Below are positions 43,283 through 51,612 of a stretch of DNA of 64,000 nt, one piece after another. The position numbers and the translations under genes were made by a program. Every line of letters starts with the position of its first letter. Positions within the stretch are counted from its first letter, which is position 1. The notes beneath the pieces were generated by a model, which was given only the letters and a program-made list of their open reading frames with translations, searched no databases and had not been told where the DNA came from. Source of the DNA: a bacterium BMS3Abin14 (GTDB lineage: Bacteria > BMS3Abin14); contig BDTG01000010.1 in NCBI GenBank assembly GCA_002897695.1, positions 89,671 through 153,670 of the forward strand, read 5' to 3'.

Positions 43283-44896
43283 TCAGATCGAGGTGTCCAG
43301 CCGTTCGGTGACCATCAGCTCTTCTTCGCGGCGCCTCGCCGCGTCCCACCCCAGTTCCTCCGCCATGAGATCCAGCACACGGGGCGCAGCAGCTCGGGCC
43401 GCGGCCGTGTCCAGCAGGGCCAGGGAGGTCCGGCGCGCAAGTACGTCCATGACGTGGTGGGCGAACTCGTGTCGTGCGGCGTAGATGACCTCGGCTTCCA
43501 GATAGGGGTGCCCCTGGGCCAGAGGAAGGCTGAACCCCTCTCCGGCGATCCGGGCAACCTCAACTGCCCTGCTGCCGTACGATCTGTTGAGATGGCCGGC
43601 CGAGTGTGGGCTGAATCCGAATTCCGCTGCCAGATTGCCTCCCCCGTCCGGGTCGAAATCCTCCCCTCCTGCGATTGTGATCCGGTCGGTCCAGCAGGCC
43701 TTCGTCGTTTGCAGATCCAATCGTTGTACCGCATAGTTGACCGCGTCGCCGGCCATCTTCCGGTAGGTGGTCCACTTGCCCCCCGACACCGAGATCAGCC
43801 CTGACGGGCTCTCCCTTATTACATGATCCCTGGACAGCTTGGCCGTGTCCACGGCTTTGGGGTCGAGAACGAGGGGGCGGATCCCCGCCCACACGGCCTT
43901 GACGTCACTCTCCGAGGCCTGAATGTTGAAGTAACGCCTGATATACTGCAGAAGATATCTGATGTTCTCCCGGGTAGGACGGGGATGCTCTGACACCTCC
44001 GCCGGATCGTCCGTGGTGCCCACCAGCGCGTGATCTTTCCAGGGAAGCACGAACAGGACCCTTCCGTCGTCGGTCCTGGGGATAAGCAAACCGGTGTCAA
44101 GGGGGGCAAAGCGTTTGTCGAGCAGGAGGTGGATCCCCTCGCTGGGTTTGATAATGGGGGGCGCGGCCGGGTCGTCCATCAGGCGGACCCGGTCGGAAAA
44201 AGGGCCGGTGGCATTGATAACCCCCCTGGCGGAAATGGGCCAGGCATCACCGTTGATGGAATCCTTCACCATGATGCCGGAGATCCGTCCGTTTTCCCTG
44301 AGGAACCCGGTTGCCTCAACATGGTTGGCCACCGTGGCCCCGAACGTAACCGCAGTCAAGATAATGGAAACGGCCATCCGGGCATCGTTGAACTGGCCGT
44401 CGTAGTATAGGACCCCGGCCTTGAGCCCTTGCGCCTTGAGCATGGGATAGCGCCGCAGGGTTTCCCTGCGCCCCAGCAGACGGCTGCTCCCGATCCCTAA
44501 CGGACCTGCCAGAAGGTCGTACAGTTTCAGCCCTGCCAGGATGTACGGTATTTCCCACCATCTGTAGAGGGGAGTCAGCAATGGGAGGCGGGAGCTAAGG
44601 TGCGGAGCGATCCGGAGGAGGATTCCCCGTTCCCTCAGAGCGTCCTTCACCAGATGATATTGTACCCGGTCCAGGTGTTTGACCGCGGATTCCAGGTAGC
44701 GAACCCCACCGTGAAGCAGCTTCGTGCTTCGGCCGCTGGTGCCCTCCGCGAAGTCGTTCTTCTCCACCAGTGCGACGCTAAGCCCCCTGCTGGCAGCGTC
44801 CAGAGCGGTGCCGCAGCCGGTCGCGCCTCCCCCGATGACGATGAGGTCGAAGATATCCCCGGCCTTGAGCTTTGCAATATGATCCCGCCGCTTCAT
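43283..44896 (-). CDS. glpD: FAD-dependent glycerol-3-phosphate dehydrogenase
   Basis: GlpD oxidises sn-glycerol 3-phosphate to dihydroxyacetone phosphate at the membrane and passes electrons to quinones. The 537-residue protein has the FAD dinucleotide fold DLIVIGGGATGCGTALDAASRG, then SGRSTKLLHGGVRYLE, GVINATGPFSD, VSGGKWTTYRKMA and the C-terminal cap domain. The ATG at 44896 overlaps the rnhB stop as ATGA. An in-frame ATG 17 codons earlier lies inside rnhB and is unlikely. Its place after rnhB, where yraN usually sits, is unusual. Confidence 0.95.
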   Translation of the reverse strand: MKRRDHIAKLKAGDIFDLIVIGGGATGCGTALDAASRGLSVALVEKNDFAEGTSGRSTKLLHGGVRYLESAVKHLDRVQYHLVKDALRERGILLRIAPHLSSRLPLLTPLYRWWEIPYILAGLKLYDLLAGPLGIGSSRLLGRRETLRRYPMLKAQGLKAGVLYYDGQFNDARMAVSIILTAVTFGATVANHVEATGFLRENGRISGIMVKDSINGDAWPISARGVINATGPFSDRVRLMDDPAAPPIIKPSEGIHLLLDKRFAPLDTGLLIPRTDDGRVLFVLPWKDHALVGTTDDPAEVSEHPRPTRENIRYLLQYIRRYFNIQASESDVKAVWAGIRPLVLDPKAVDTAKLSRDHVIRESPSGLISVSGGKWTTYRKMAGDAVNYAVQRLDLQTTKACWTDRITIAGGEDFDPDGGGNLAAEFGFSPHSAGHLNRSYGSRAVEVARIAGEGFSLPLAQGHPYLEAEVIYAARHEFAHHVMDVLARRTSLALLDTAAARAAAPRVLDLMAEELGWDAARRREEELMVTERLDTSI

Positions 44897-45486
44897 GAGA
44901 CAAGAAATTCCTTGACCCCCCGGTAGGTCTTCCTGTGTATCGGGCACGGGCCGTGTTCGGCGATGGCGAGGCGGTGGAACCTGGTGGGGTAGCCCTTGTG
45001 CCGGTCGAAGCCGTACTGGGGGTAGATGCGGTGATAGGCTTCCATGACCCGGTCCCTGTCGACCTTGGCCAGGATGGATGCGGCTCCAACGGATTGGGAC
45101 AGGAGGTCGCCGCTCTTAACGCACCGCACGGGCCAGATGGTTGTGGGGGGGAATCTGCCGTCTACGATGACAAGGTCCAGCGGGATCTTCAGGTTTTTCA
45201 GGGCCTCAGCCATGGCGGCCAGGGATGCCTGAAGGATGTTGAGACGATCGACGCCGTTGTTGTCAACGCTGGACACGTGCCAGGCAATCGCCTGGCGTTT
45301 GATCTCGCTGTAAAGGGTGGTTCGTTTCTTCGGGGAAAATTTTTTGGAATCCAGCCGGCGGGGAAGGTCTGCGTCCAGGGGCAGGACAACCGCCGCTGCG
45401 AAAACGGGTCCGGCAAGCGGTCCTCGGCCGGCCTCGTCCACCCCTGCGATGATTGAATAACCCTCCTTCCGGAGGGCTTTGTCCAT
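44893..45486 (-). CDS. rnhB: Ribonuclease HII
   Basis: RNase HII removes ribonucleotides and RNA primers from DNA. The 197-residue protein has the catalytic Asp/Glu in AGVDEAGRGPLAGPVFAAAV, the second Asp in VIVDGRFPP, and SQSVGAASILAKVDRDR with the fourth carboxylate region. Its ATG overlaps the rplS stop as TGATG. The order rimM-trmD-rplS-rnhB is conserved. Confidence 0.97.
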   Translation of the reverse strand: MDKALRKEGYSIIAGVDEAGRGPLAGPVFAAAVVLPLDADLPRRLDSKKFSPKKRTTLYSEIKRQAIAWHVSSVDNNGVDRLNILQASLAAMAEALKNLKIPLDLVIVDGRFPPTTIWPVRCVKSGDLLSQSVGAASILAKVDRDRVMEAYHRIYPQYGFDRHKGYPTRFHRLAIAEHGPCPIHRKTYRGVKEFLVS

Positions 45487-45833
45487 CAGTACTGCCCCTT
45501 CTCCCTGATCCTTGCCTTGCGGCCCCGAAGCGCCCTCAGGTAGTACAGCTTGCTCCGGCGAATGCGCCCGAGGCGCGTCACCTCGATCTTCTCGATCTTG
45601 GGAGTATGCAGCGGGAAAATCCTCTCGACGCCAACGCCGCCGGTAACTTTTCGCACCGTGATGCTGGAGCGCAGGGCAGCTCGTTTTCGAGCGATAACAA
45701 CCCCTTCAAAGATCTGGATCCTCTCCTTCTCGCCCTCGATGATCCGGTAGTAAACCTTGACCGTGGCTCCGATGGGGGTGTCAGGGATGTCCCTCTTCAT
45801 GTGTTCCTTTTCGTACATCTCCACGACGTTCAT
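45486..45833 (-). CDS. rplS: 50S ribosomal protein bL19
   Basis: bL19 lies at the subunit interface. The 115-residue protein shows DIPDTPIGATVKVYYRIIEGEKERIQIFEGVVIARK, RSSITVRKVTGGVGVERIFPLHTPKIEKIEV and RLGRIRRSKLYYLR, all family hallmarks. The 89-base gap to trmD holds a CCGCC/GGCGG hairpin that may belong to an rplS leader, but I could not establish this. Confidence 0.97.
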   Translation of the reverse strand: MNVVEMYEKEHMKRDIPDTPIGATVKVYYRIIEGEKERIQIFEGVVIARKRAALRSSITVRKVTGGVGVERIFPLHTPKIEKIEVTRLGRIRRSKLYYLRALRGRKARIREKGQY

Positions 45834-45922
45834 GGTATCTCCTTGGTCTATTTATGATATGGAACCCCGCCGTTTGAAGGCGGACTGTGCATTATATAAA
45901 AAATATCCCGAATGACAAGATG

Positions 45923-46645
45923 TTATTTCTTTAATTTCTCCAGGAGATGACGATCCTTTTCATCCAGTGCCGCCGAATCCAGCAGGTCGGGTCGTTTTTG
46001 CAGTGTTCTTTCCAGAGACTGTCTCCTCCGCCATTTGTCGATGCGCCCGTGATCTCCTGAAAGGAGTATTTCGGGGACCTTCAATCCCCGATACTCTGCC
46101 GGGCGGGTGTATTGAGGATACTCCAGGAGGCCGTCCGCGAAGGACTCGTCTACCGGTGATGCATCATCTCCCAGGACCCCCGGTATGAGTCTGGATACTG
46201 CGTCAATGACAACGAGAGAGGCAAATTCACCTCCGGTCAGCACAAAATCTCCCACCGAAACCTCCCGAACAGGCAGTTTCTCCATAACACGTTCGTCGAC
46301 ACCTTCGTATCTTCCGCAGATCAGCACCAAATCATTCCGGCTGGAAAAATCCCTGGCCATCTCATGGTTGAAAGTCCGGCCCTGGGGTGTCAGAAGGATG
46401 AGGGGGGTCTCCGGCGGTACTCGCAGGGATTCCGCAGCCTCAATGATCGGCTCCGGTTTCATTACCATCCCGGGCCCGCCGCCGTAGGGGTAGTCGTCGA
46501 CCATGCGATGTTTGTCCCGCGCAAATCCCCGAATGTCCACCAGGTCCAGGCCGATGAGACCTTTCTCCAAAGCTTTGCCCAGAATGCTCTCACCCAGGGC
46601 GCCCCTGATCATTCCGGGGAATATGGTCAGAACATGAAAGTTCAT
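45923..46645 (-). CDS. trmD: tRNA (guanine-N1)-methyltransferase
   Basis: TrmD methylates G37 of tRNAs with AdoMet through a SPOUT knot. The 240-residue protein starts MNFHVLTIFPGMIRGALGESI. It has DDYPYGGGPGMVMKPEPI, the knot GDFVLTGGEFASLVVIDAVSRLIPGVLG and a C-terminal domain with RPAEYRGLKVPEILLSGDH. The ATG at 46645 overlaps the rimM stop by one base; a longer frame inside rimM is rejected. Confidence 0.97.
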   Translation of the reverse strand: MNFHVLTIFPGMIRGALGESILGKALEKGLIGLDLVDIRGFARDKHRMVDDYPYGGGPGMVMKPEPIIEAAESLRVPPETPLILLTPQGRTFNHEMARDFSSRNDLVLICGRYEGVDERVMEKLPVREVSVGDFVLTGGEFASLVVIDAVSRLIPGVLGDDASPVDESFADGLLEYPQYTRPAEYRGLKVPEILLSGDHGRIDKWRRRQSLERTLQKRPDLLDSAALDEKDRHLLEKLKK

Positions 46646-47178
46646 TACCTGTTTATTTCCAGAAGGCCGGGGATGTTCTTGAGGATCAGCAGCCGCTGTT
46701 TCAGATCGACATCCATGACCGACTCGGGAGAGAAAGGGACAAGGATCTCCTCCTCCCCGGCGCCACGGACAACGAGAACGGGTGTGCCCCCCGTTTCCAT
46801 GATCCATTCTGTTCTTCCCACGCTGTTGTCCAGATGGTCGCGGACCTCAAGGCCGATGAGATCGTGGAGGAAAAACTCCCCCTCCGCCAGGGGGATCAGG
46901 TCCTCCCGGGGAAGACAGATGTGCCGGTTCCTCAGGGATTGAGCCCCGGGGATGTCATCCACGCCTTCGAGTTTCATGAGAAAGACATCCTGGTGCTTCC
47001 TCACGGTCTCGACGCTGCGGGGTAGCGCCTCCACCGTATCGTCGGAATCGGAGCAAAGATATATTTTCTTTGCCCCGGTCAGGGTTTCCGGATGGTCGGT
47101 GCAAAGACGCAGGCGAAATTCCCCCTTGCGTCCGTGCGGCCGGATGATCTGTGCTATTGGAAAAAATTTCCGGGACAT
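46645..47178 (-). CDS. rimM: 16S rRNA processing protein RimM
   Basis: RimM assists maturation of the 30S head near uS19. The 177-residue protein has the N-terminal beta-barrel with IAQIIRPHGRKGEFRLRLCTDHPET and the C-terminal PRC barrel with DLIGLEVRDHLDNSVGRTEWIMETGGTPVLVV and LVPFSPESVMDVDLKQRLLIL. It lies between rpsP and trmD. The KH-domain gene (khpA) often found between rpsP and rimM is absent. Confidence 0.95.
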   Translation of the reverse strand: MSRKFFPIAQIIRPHGRKGEFRLRLCTDHPETLTGAKKIYLCSDSDDTVEALPRSVETVRKHQDVFLMKLEGVDDIPGAQSLRNRHICLPREDLIPLAEGEFFLHDLIGLEVRDHLDNSVGRTEWIMETGGTPVLVVRGAGEEEILVPFSPESVMDVDLKQRLLILKNIPGLLEINR

Positions 47179-47234
47179 GGAATGCTCAAGCTGGAGACCC
47201 GGCCAAAAAAGAGGAGGGACAGGCCGCAGGGGCC

Positions 47235-47516
47235 TCAGTTCCCCGGAGAGGCCTTCTTTTCCTCGTCGAATCTCTTCAGGATGCCGGTTTTGGACATAAG
47301 GCTCCGAACGGTATCCGAAGGCTTCGCTCCGTTCCTCAGCCAGTGGAGAGCCTTATCCTCCTTGAGACTGATCTCAGCAGGATCCTTCTTGGGATCATAG
47401 GTGCCGATGATCTCGATAAAACGGCCATCCCTCGGGGAACGTGAATCCGTGACTACAACCCTGTAAAAGGGTTGTTTTTTCTTGCCCATCCTTCTTAACC
47501 TGATGCTGACGCTCAA
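47235..47516 (-). CDS. rpsP: 30S ribosomal protein bS16
   Basis: bS16 is an early 30S assembly protein. The 93-residue sequence has the family start [41 protein letters not shown] and [18 protein letters not shown]. It is 99 bases downstream of ffh and 56 upstream of rimM. Confidence 0.98.
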   Translation of the reverse strand: MSVSIRLRRMGKKKQPFYRVVVTDSRSPRDGRFIEIIGTYDPKKDPAEISLKEDKALHWLRNGAKPSDTVRSLMSKTGILKRFDEEKKASPGN

Positions 47517-47615
47517 TTCCTACCTCCCGGTAAACCAATTCGGCTAGATATGTTAGGGTGACAGAGTAGGGTCTCTGCCCTTAGCCCCTCTTTATAAACT
47601 TTCTCCGTCATTACG

Positions 47616-48947
47616 TCAAGGCGGAAAAGACATTTTTCCCTTTATTCTCCGTCCTTTCCCCATCATCTTCATCATTTTTTTCGCCTCACCAAAACGTTTC
47701 AGCAGACGGTTCACTTCCACAATCGTTGTTCCTGATCCAGCTGATATCCTTTTTTTTCGGCTGGCTTTGATTATCCTGGGATTTCGTCTTTCCCGCAAGG
47801 TCATGCTATCTATGATGGCGCTGATCCTGACCAGTTCCTTTTCATCCATTTCACCCGTAAATGATTTTTTCATTTTTCCCGGCATGGGCAGCATTGAAAG
47901 GAGGTCCTGGATCGAACCCATGCTGCGGATATGGCGGAGTTGGTCCCTGAAATCCTCCAGATCAAATTCACCCCTGATCTGTTTCTCGGCATTTTTTTGT
48001 GCTTCTTTTTCCTCCATTGCCTTTCCGGCGCGATCGATAAGGGTGAGCATATCCCCCATACCGAGAATGCGGGAGGACATCCGGTCCGGATTGAAGGGTT
48101 CCAGGGCCTCTATGGCCTCTCCCATGCCGGCGAACTTGATCGGAACACCTGTGACCTGACGCATGGAAAGGGCCGCTCCGCCCCTGGCGTCACCGTCCAG
48201 CTTTGTTAAAATTATGCCGGTCAGTCCGAGGCGGGTGTTGAACGCTTCAGCGACGTGGACGGCGTCCTGGCCGGTCATGGAGTCGGCAACCAGAAGCGTC
48301 TCGTGCGGGTGGATAACGCCGGCGAGCGCCGCGGCCTCCGCCATCAAACCCTCGTCCATATGGAGTCTGCCCGCTGTGTCGATGATCAGAGTGTCCGCTC
48401 CTGCTCTGCCGGCCAGAACGGCGGCCTTTCTGTAGATCGCAACCGGTGATGATTCACCGGGCCCGGGAGAAAAAGCGGGAATACCTGCCCGCTCGGCCGT
48501 ATCCAGAAGCTGCTTGACAGCCGCGGGACGGCTTAAATCGGCTGGGATAAGGTATGGCCTGTGCCCCTCGTTCTTCAGAAAAAGGCCGAGTTTGGCGGCA
48601 GTGGTGGTCTTTCCTGCTCCCTGGAGGCCCACGAGCATTATGCGCAAAGGCGGGACGGCGGCCTTCTCCAGGGTAGCCCTTCCCCCTCCCAGGATGGCGG
48701 TCATCTCGGAGTTGACGATCTTGATGACCTGCTGTGCGGGGGTGAGGCTCTCCAGAACGTCGGCCCCCATGGAACGTTGGCGGACCTGGGACACGAAAAC
48801 CTTGACGACTTTGAAGTTGACATCAGCCTCCAGGAGGGCTAATTTTACCTCCCTGAGGGTGGTGTCGAGATCTTTTTCGGTAAGCCGCCCTTTGTTTTTT
48901 AGATTTTTGAAGATGTTTTCGAATTTGTCGGTGAGATTCTGAAACAT
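47616..48947 (-). CDS. ffh: Signal recognition particle protein Ffh
   Basis: Ffh binds signal sequences and 4.5S RNA and targets nascent membrane proteins through FtsY. The 443-residue protein has the N domain, the G domain (GLQGAGKTTTAAKLG, DTAGRLHMDEGLM, TKLDGDARGGAAL, GMGDM) and a Met-rich M domain with GSGTTIVEVNRLLKRF. The start at 48947 (MFQNLTDKFENIF) is the family start; ATGs three and nine bases earlier are alternatives. The frame extends far upstream but that part is not Ffh. Confidence 0.97.
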   Translation of the reverse strand: MFQNLTDKFENIFKNLKNKGRLTEKDLDTTLREVKLALLEADVNFKVVKVFVSQVRQRSMGADVLESLTPAQQVIKIVNSEMTAILGGGRATLEKAAVPPLRIMLVGLQGAGKTTTAAKLGLFLKNEGHRPYLIPADLSRPAAVKQLLDTAERAGIPAFSPGPGESSPVAIYRKAAVLAGRAGADTLIIDTAGRLHMDEGLMAEAAALAGVIHPHETLLVADSMTGQDAVHVAEAFNTRLGLTGIILTKLDGDARGGAALSMRQVTGVPIKFAGMGEAIEALEPFNPDRMSSRILGMGDMLTLIDRAGKAMEEKEAQKNAEKQIRGEFDLEDFRDQLRHIRSMGSIQDLLSMLPMPGKMKKSFTGEMDEKELVRISAIIDSMTLRERRNPRIIKASRKKRISAGSGTTIVEVNRLLKRFGEAKKMMKMMGKGRRIKGKMSFPP

Positions 48948-49137
48948 CATGGCCATATCACGAGGTTCCCCCGGCACTTGCAATGAGTTGTGATATTCAA
49001 GGTCCGCGTTGGCATCGCCCATAGCCGCCGATACCGGGTTGTCAAAGTGCCTTGAATATGGGAGAGTGCGGTGTTTGTCAAGATTAAAGGTACTCCCTGT
49101 CCGATTCGGAAAGGGACCCTGAGATGAGGTTGATCCA

Positions 49138-49716
49138 GTGAAAACACTTTTTCTGATTATCATCGGGACGGTCTTCGTCAACAACTTCGTCCTGGCTCGG
49201 TTCCTGGGCCTTTGCCCGTTCATGGGCGTTTCCAAAAGGATCGAAACCGCCACCGGTATGGGTATGGCGGTGGTCTTTGTCATGACCGTGGCATCGTCCG
49301 TGACATGGAACATCCAGGAGTACCTGCTTGTCCCCTTCCAGCTTGTATATCTTCAGACCATAATGTTTATCCTTGTCATCGCCGCCCTGGTGCAGTTTGT
49401 GGAAATGTTCATCCGTAAAGTGAGCCCGGCGCTCTACGAATCCCTTGGGATATTCCTGCCCCTGATCACTACCAACTGCGCCGTTCTTGGCGTGGCGCTG
49501 CTTACTGTCCAGAAGAACCTCGGTTTCTTCTCGACCATTACCTTCGCATTCGGTTCCTCACTCGGATTTACCTTGGCCCTCGTTCTCATGGCCGGCATCA
49601 GGGAACGGATGGAACTGGCCGACATCCCCGGACCGTTCAAGGGGACGGCGTCAGCCTTCATCACCGCCGGTATCCTGTCACTTGCCTTCATGGGTTTCTC
49701 CGGGATGGTAAAGTAA
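49138..49716 (+). CDS. rnfA: Rnf complex membrane subunit RnfA
   Basis: RnfA is an integral membrane subunit of the Na+/H+-pumping ferredoxin:NAD+ oxidoreductase. The 192-residue protein has six hydrophobic helices, with the family segments [22 protein letters not shown] and [14 protein letters not shown]. The latter (TTNCA) is conserved around the intramembrane Fe-S cluster. It starts at GTG and precedes rnfB by seven bases. RsxA of proteobacterial Rsx is equivalent. Confidence 0.95.
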   Translation: MKTLFLIIIGTVFVNNFVLARFLGLCPFMGVSKRIETATGMGMAVVFVMTVASSVTWNIQEYLLVPFQLVYLQTIMFILVIAALVQFVEMFIRKVSPALYESLGIFLPLITTNCAVLGVALLTVQKNLGFFSTITFAFGSSLGFTLALVLMAGIRERMELADIPGPFKGTASAFITAGILSLAFMGFSGMVK

Positions 49717-49723
49717 CTTCGAT

Positions 49724-50713
49724 ATGCTGGCGGCCGTTATCAGTCTTACAGGATTAGGTTTTATTGCGGCTTTCGGTCTTGGGGTTGCCTCCAGGAAATT
49801 CTACGTCGAGGTGGACCCCAGGCTCGTCGAGGTGGAGGAATCCCTCCCCGGGCTCAACTGCGGGGCGTGCGGATATCCCGGATGTTCCGGATTTGCCGCA
49901 GGTGTCCTGACCGGTGATGCCGAGGTGACGGGATGCGGTCCCGGCGGTGAGGCCGTGGCGGTAAAGCTTGCGGAAATCCTGGGCGTCGAAGTCGGAGGGA
50001 TTGACCGCAAAGTGGCCGTTCTCAAGTGCGGGGGCGGATCCGGCAAGGCGGTAGTTGAGGCACTGTACGATGGAATACAGGACTGCCGTTCCGCGGTCCT
50101 GGTGGGCGGCGGCGGGAAGCTTTGCCGGTATTCGTGTGTCGGTTTTGCGACCTGCGAGAAGGTCTGTCCGTTCGACGCCATCACCATGAGCGATGATGAT
50201 CTGCCGATCATAGATTCTGAGCTTTGTACCGCCTGCAACAAGTGTGTTGTCGCCTGCCCTCGTGATGTGCTCATCCTTGAGTCCCAGAAGCATCAGGTCA
50301 TCGTCCGGTGCTATTCCGAAGACCCCGGGCCAAGGGTGAAGAAGGTCTGCAGCGTTGGGTGCACCGGTTGTGGAATCTGCGAGAAGGTATGTGCCGTGGA
50401 AGCCGTGCGCGTCGATATGAACCTTGCCTTCATATATCCGGGCACCTGCGTGGACTGCGGGATCTGTGCAGCCCGTTGTCCCACGGGAGCAATTACGGAT
50501 GGCCTGCTGCCCCGCACGACCGTCGTGATCTCGGAGGGTTGTAACGGCTGCACCATATGCGCTAAAGTCTGCCCCTTCGATGCGATCAGCGGCCAGGCCA
50601 AACATCTGCATGTTGTGGATCCCGACCTTTGCACAGCCTGTGGCCTTTGCGTGCCGCGCTGTCCTGTTAATGTCATAAGCCATTCGGGGCCTGAAGCCAC
50701 AGCCGGCGCCTAG
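49724..50713 (+). CDS. rnfB: Rnf complex iron-sulfur subunit RnfB, extended form
   Basis: RnfB receives electrons from ferredoxin. The 329-residue protein has an N-terminal membrane helix, a PF04060-type Fe-S domain (LPGLNCGACGYPGCSGFA) and then a chain of ferredoxin cluster motifs: CRYSCVGFATCEKVCP, CTACNKCVVACP, CTGCGICEKVC, CVDCGICAARCP, CNGCTICAKVCP and CTACGLCVPRCP. This is many more than the two of enteric RsxB, as in anaerobes. The other subunits (C, D, G, E) are not in the window. Confidence 0.95.
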   Translation: MLAAVISLTGLGFIAAFGLGVASRKFYVEVDPRLVEVEESLPGLNCGACGYPGCSGFAAGVLTGDAEVTGCGPGGEAVAVKLAEILGVEVGGIDRKVAVLKCGGGSGKAVVEALYDGIQDCRSAVLVGGGGKLCRYSCVGFATCEKVCPFDAITMSDDDLPIIDSELCTACNKCVVACPRDVLILESQKHQVIVRCYSEDPGPRVKKVCSVGCTGCGICEKVCAVEAVRVDMNLAFIYPGTCVDCGICAARCPTGAITDGLLPRTTVVISEGCNGCTICAKVCPFDAISGQAKHLHVVDPDLCTACGLCVPRCPVNVISHSGPEATAGA

Positions 50714-50781
50714 GAGCGCCCGCCGCTGAAGGTATTTGTCCTTCCGAAGCGGATTGATCGCGGAAACCCCTTGAGGTTATC

Positions 50782-51603
50782 ATGATGGACGCGGTTCTTT
50801 TCGGTGTAGCTCTATTTTTCCTGTTTATCGCATTTCTGCATTACCTCCTCTTCCTCGTTTATCAGAATCCGGTTGTTCCCAGAGTTGCGAGGTACTCCCT
50901 CTACCTGACGCTTGCCGCGCAGACAGGGATTTTTATTGACCGTTTCGCCAGGGGAGGAGTGCCCCTGGGAACCAACATGTACGAATCGCTCATGTTCTTT
51001 TCATGGTGCATAATCATAGTGTATCTGCTCATTACCACCCGATACAATGTTCCGGTAGCGGGGGCGTTTGTCATCCCCATCTCTTTCATGCTCATGGCCG
51101 CGGCCGCCTTTCTCCCCGACAAGGGTATTACCGAACTTTCTCCCGCCCTCAAGAGTTACTGGCTCCCCATCCATGTCAGCTTTTCTTTTATGGGAGATGC
51201 CCTCTTCGCAATGGCGTTTGGCTCGGGCATCATGTACCTTATCCAGGAGAGGCAGCTTAAAAGAAAACGACCCGGCGCTTTTTATTACCGCCTTCCCAGC
51301 CTGGAAGTACTGGATGCCATCAACTACAGGGCGTTGACCATCGGGTTTCCGCTCCTTACCATGGGAATAATAACCGGTTCCATCTGGGCTCAATACGCCT
51401 GGGGTGCCTATTGGAGCTGGGACCCGAAGGAGACGTGGTCCCTTGTTACATGGTTTATCTTCGCCGCCCTTCTTCACACCCGCCTGACCATAGGGTGGCG
51501 GGGGCGTAAGGCGGCAATACTCGTCATTATCGGGTTTCTGGCTGTGCTTTTCACCTTCCTTGGAGTCAACCTGCTCTTGAGCGGGCTTCACTCCTACAAC
51601 TGA
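50782..51603 (+). CDS. Cytochrome c assembly (CcsA/CcsB, HemX-like) membrane protein
   Basis: The 273-residue protein has eight hydrophobic segments and the tryptophan-rich heme-handling motif WGAYWSWDPKETWSL, with conserved His residues flanking it. Such proteins move heme for cytochrome c ligation (CcsA) or, as HemX, sit before hemA and affect glutamyl-tRNA reductase. The place immediately before hemA favours the HemX-like role, though the sequence motif is that of CcsA. The hemA start follows nine bases later. Confidence 0.9.
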   Translation: MMDAVLFGVALFFLFIAFLHYLLFLVYQNPVVPRVARYSLYLTLAAQTGIFIDRFARGGVPLGTNMYESLMFFSWCIIIVYLLITTRYNVPVAGAFVIPISFMLMAAAAFLPDKGITELSPALKSYWLPIHVSFSFMGDALFAMAFGSGIMYLIQERQLKRKRPGAFYYRLPSLEVLDAINYRALTIGFPLLTMGIITGSIWAQYAWGAYWSWDPKETWSLVTWFIFAALLHTRLTIGWRGRKAAILVIIGFLAVLFTFLGVNLLLSGLHSYN

Positions 51604-51612
51604 TCTGCTGCC

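Noticed and set aside
46646-46807. 54-codon N-terminal extension of trmD
   Set aside because: It lies inside rimM in another frame; TrmD begins at MNFHVLTIFPG.
48948-49313. 122-codon N-terminal extension of ffh
   Set aside because: The extension runs antisense to the rnfA start and is not similar to Ffh; the normal N domain begins at 48947.
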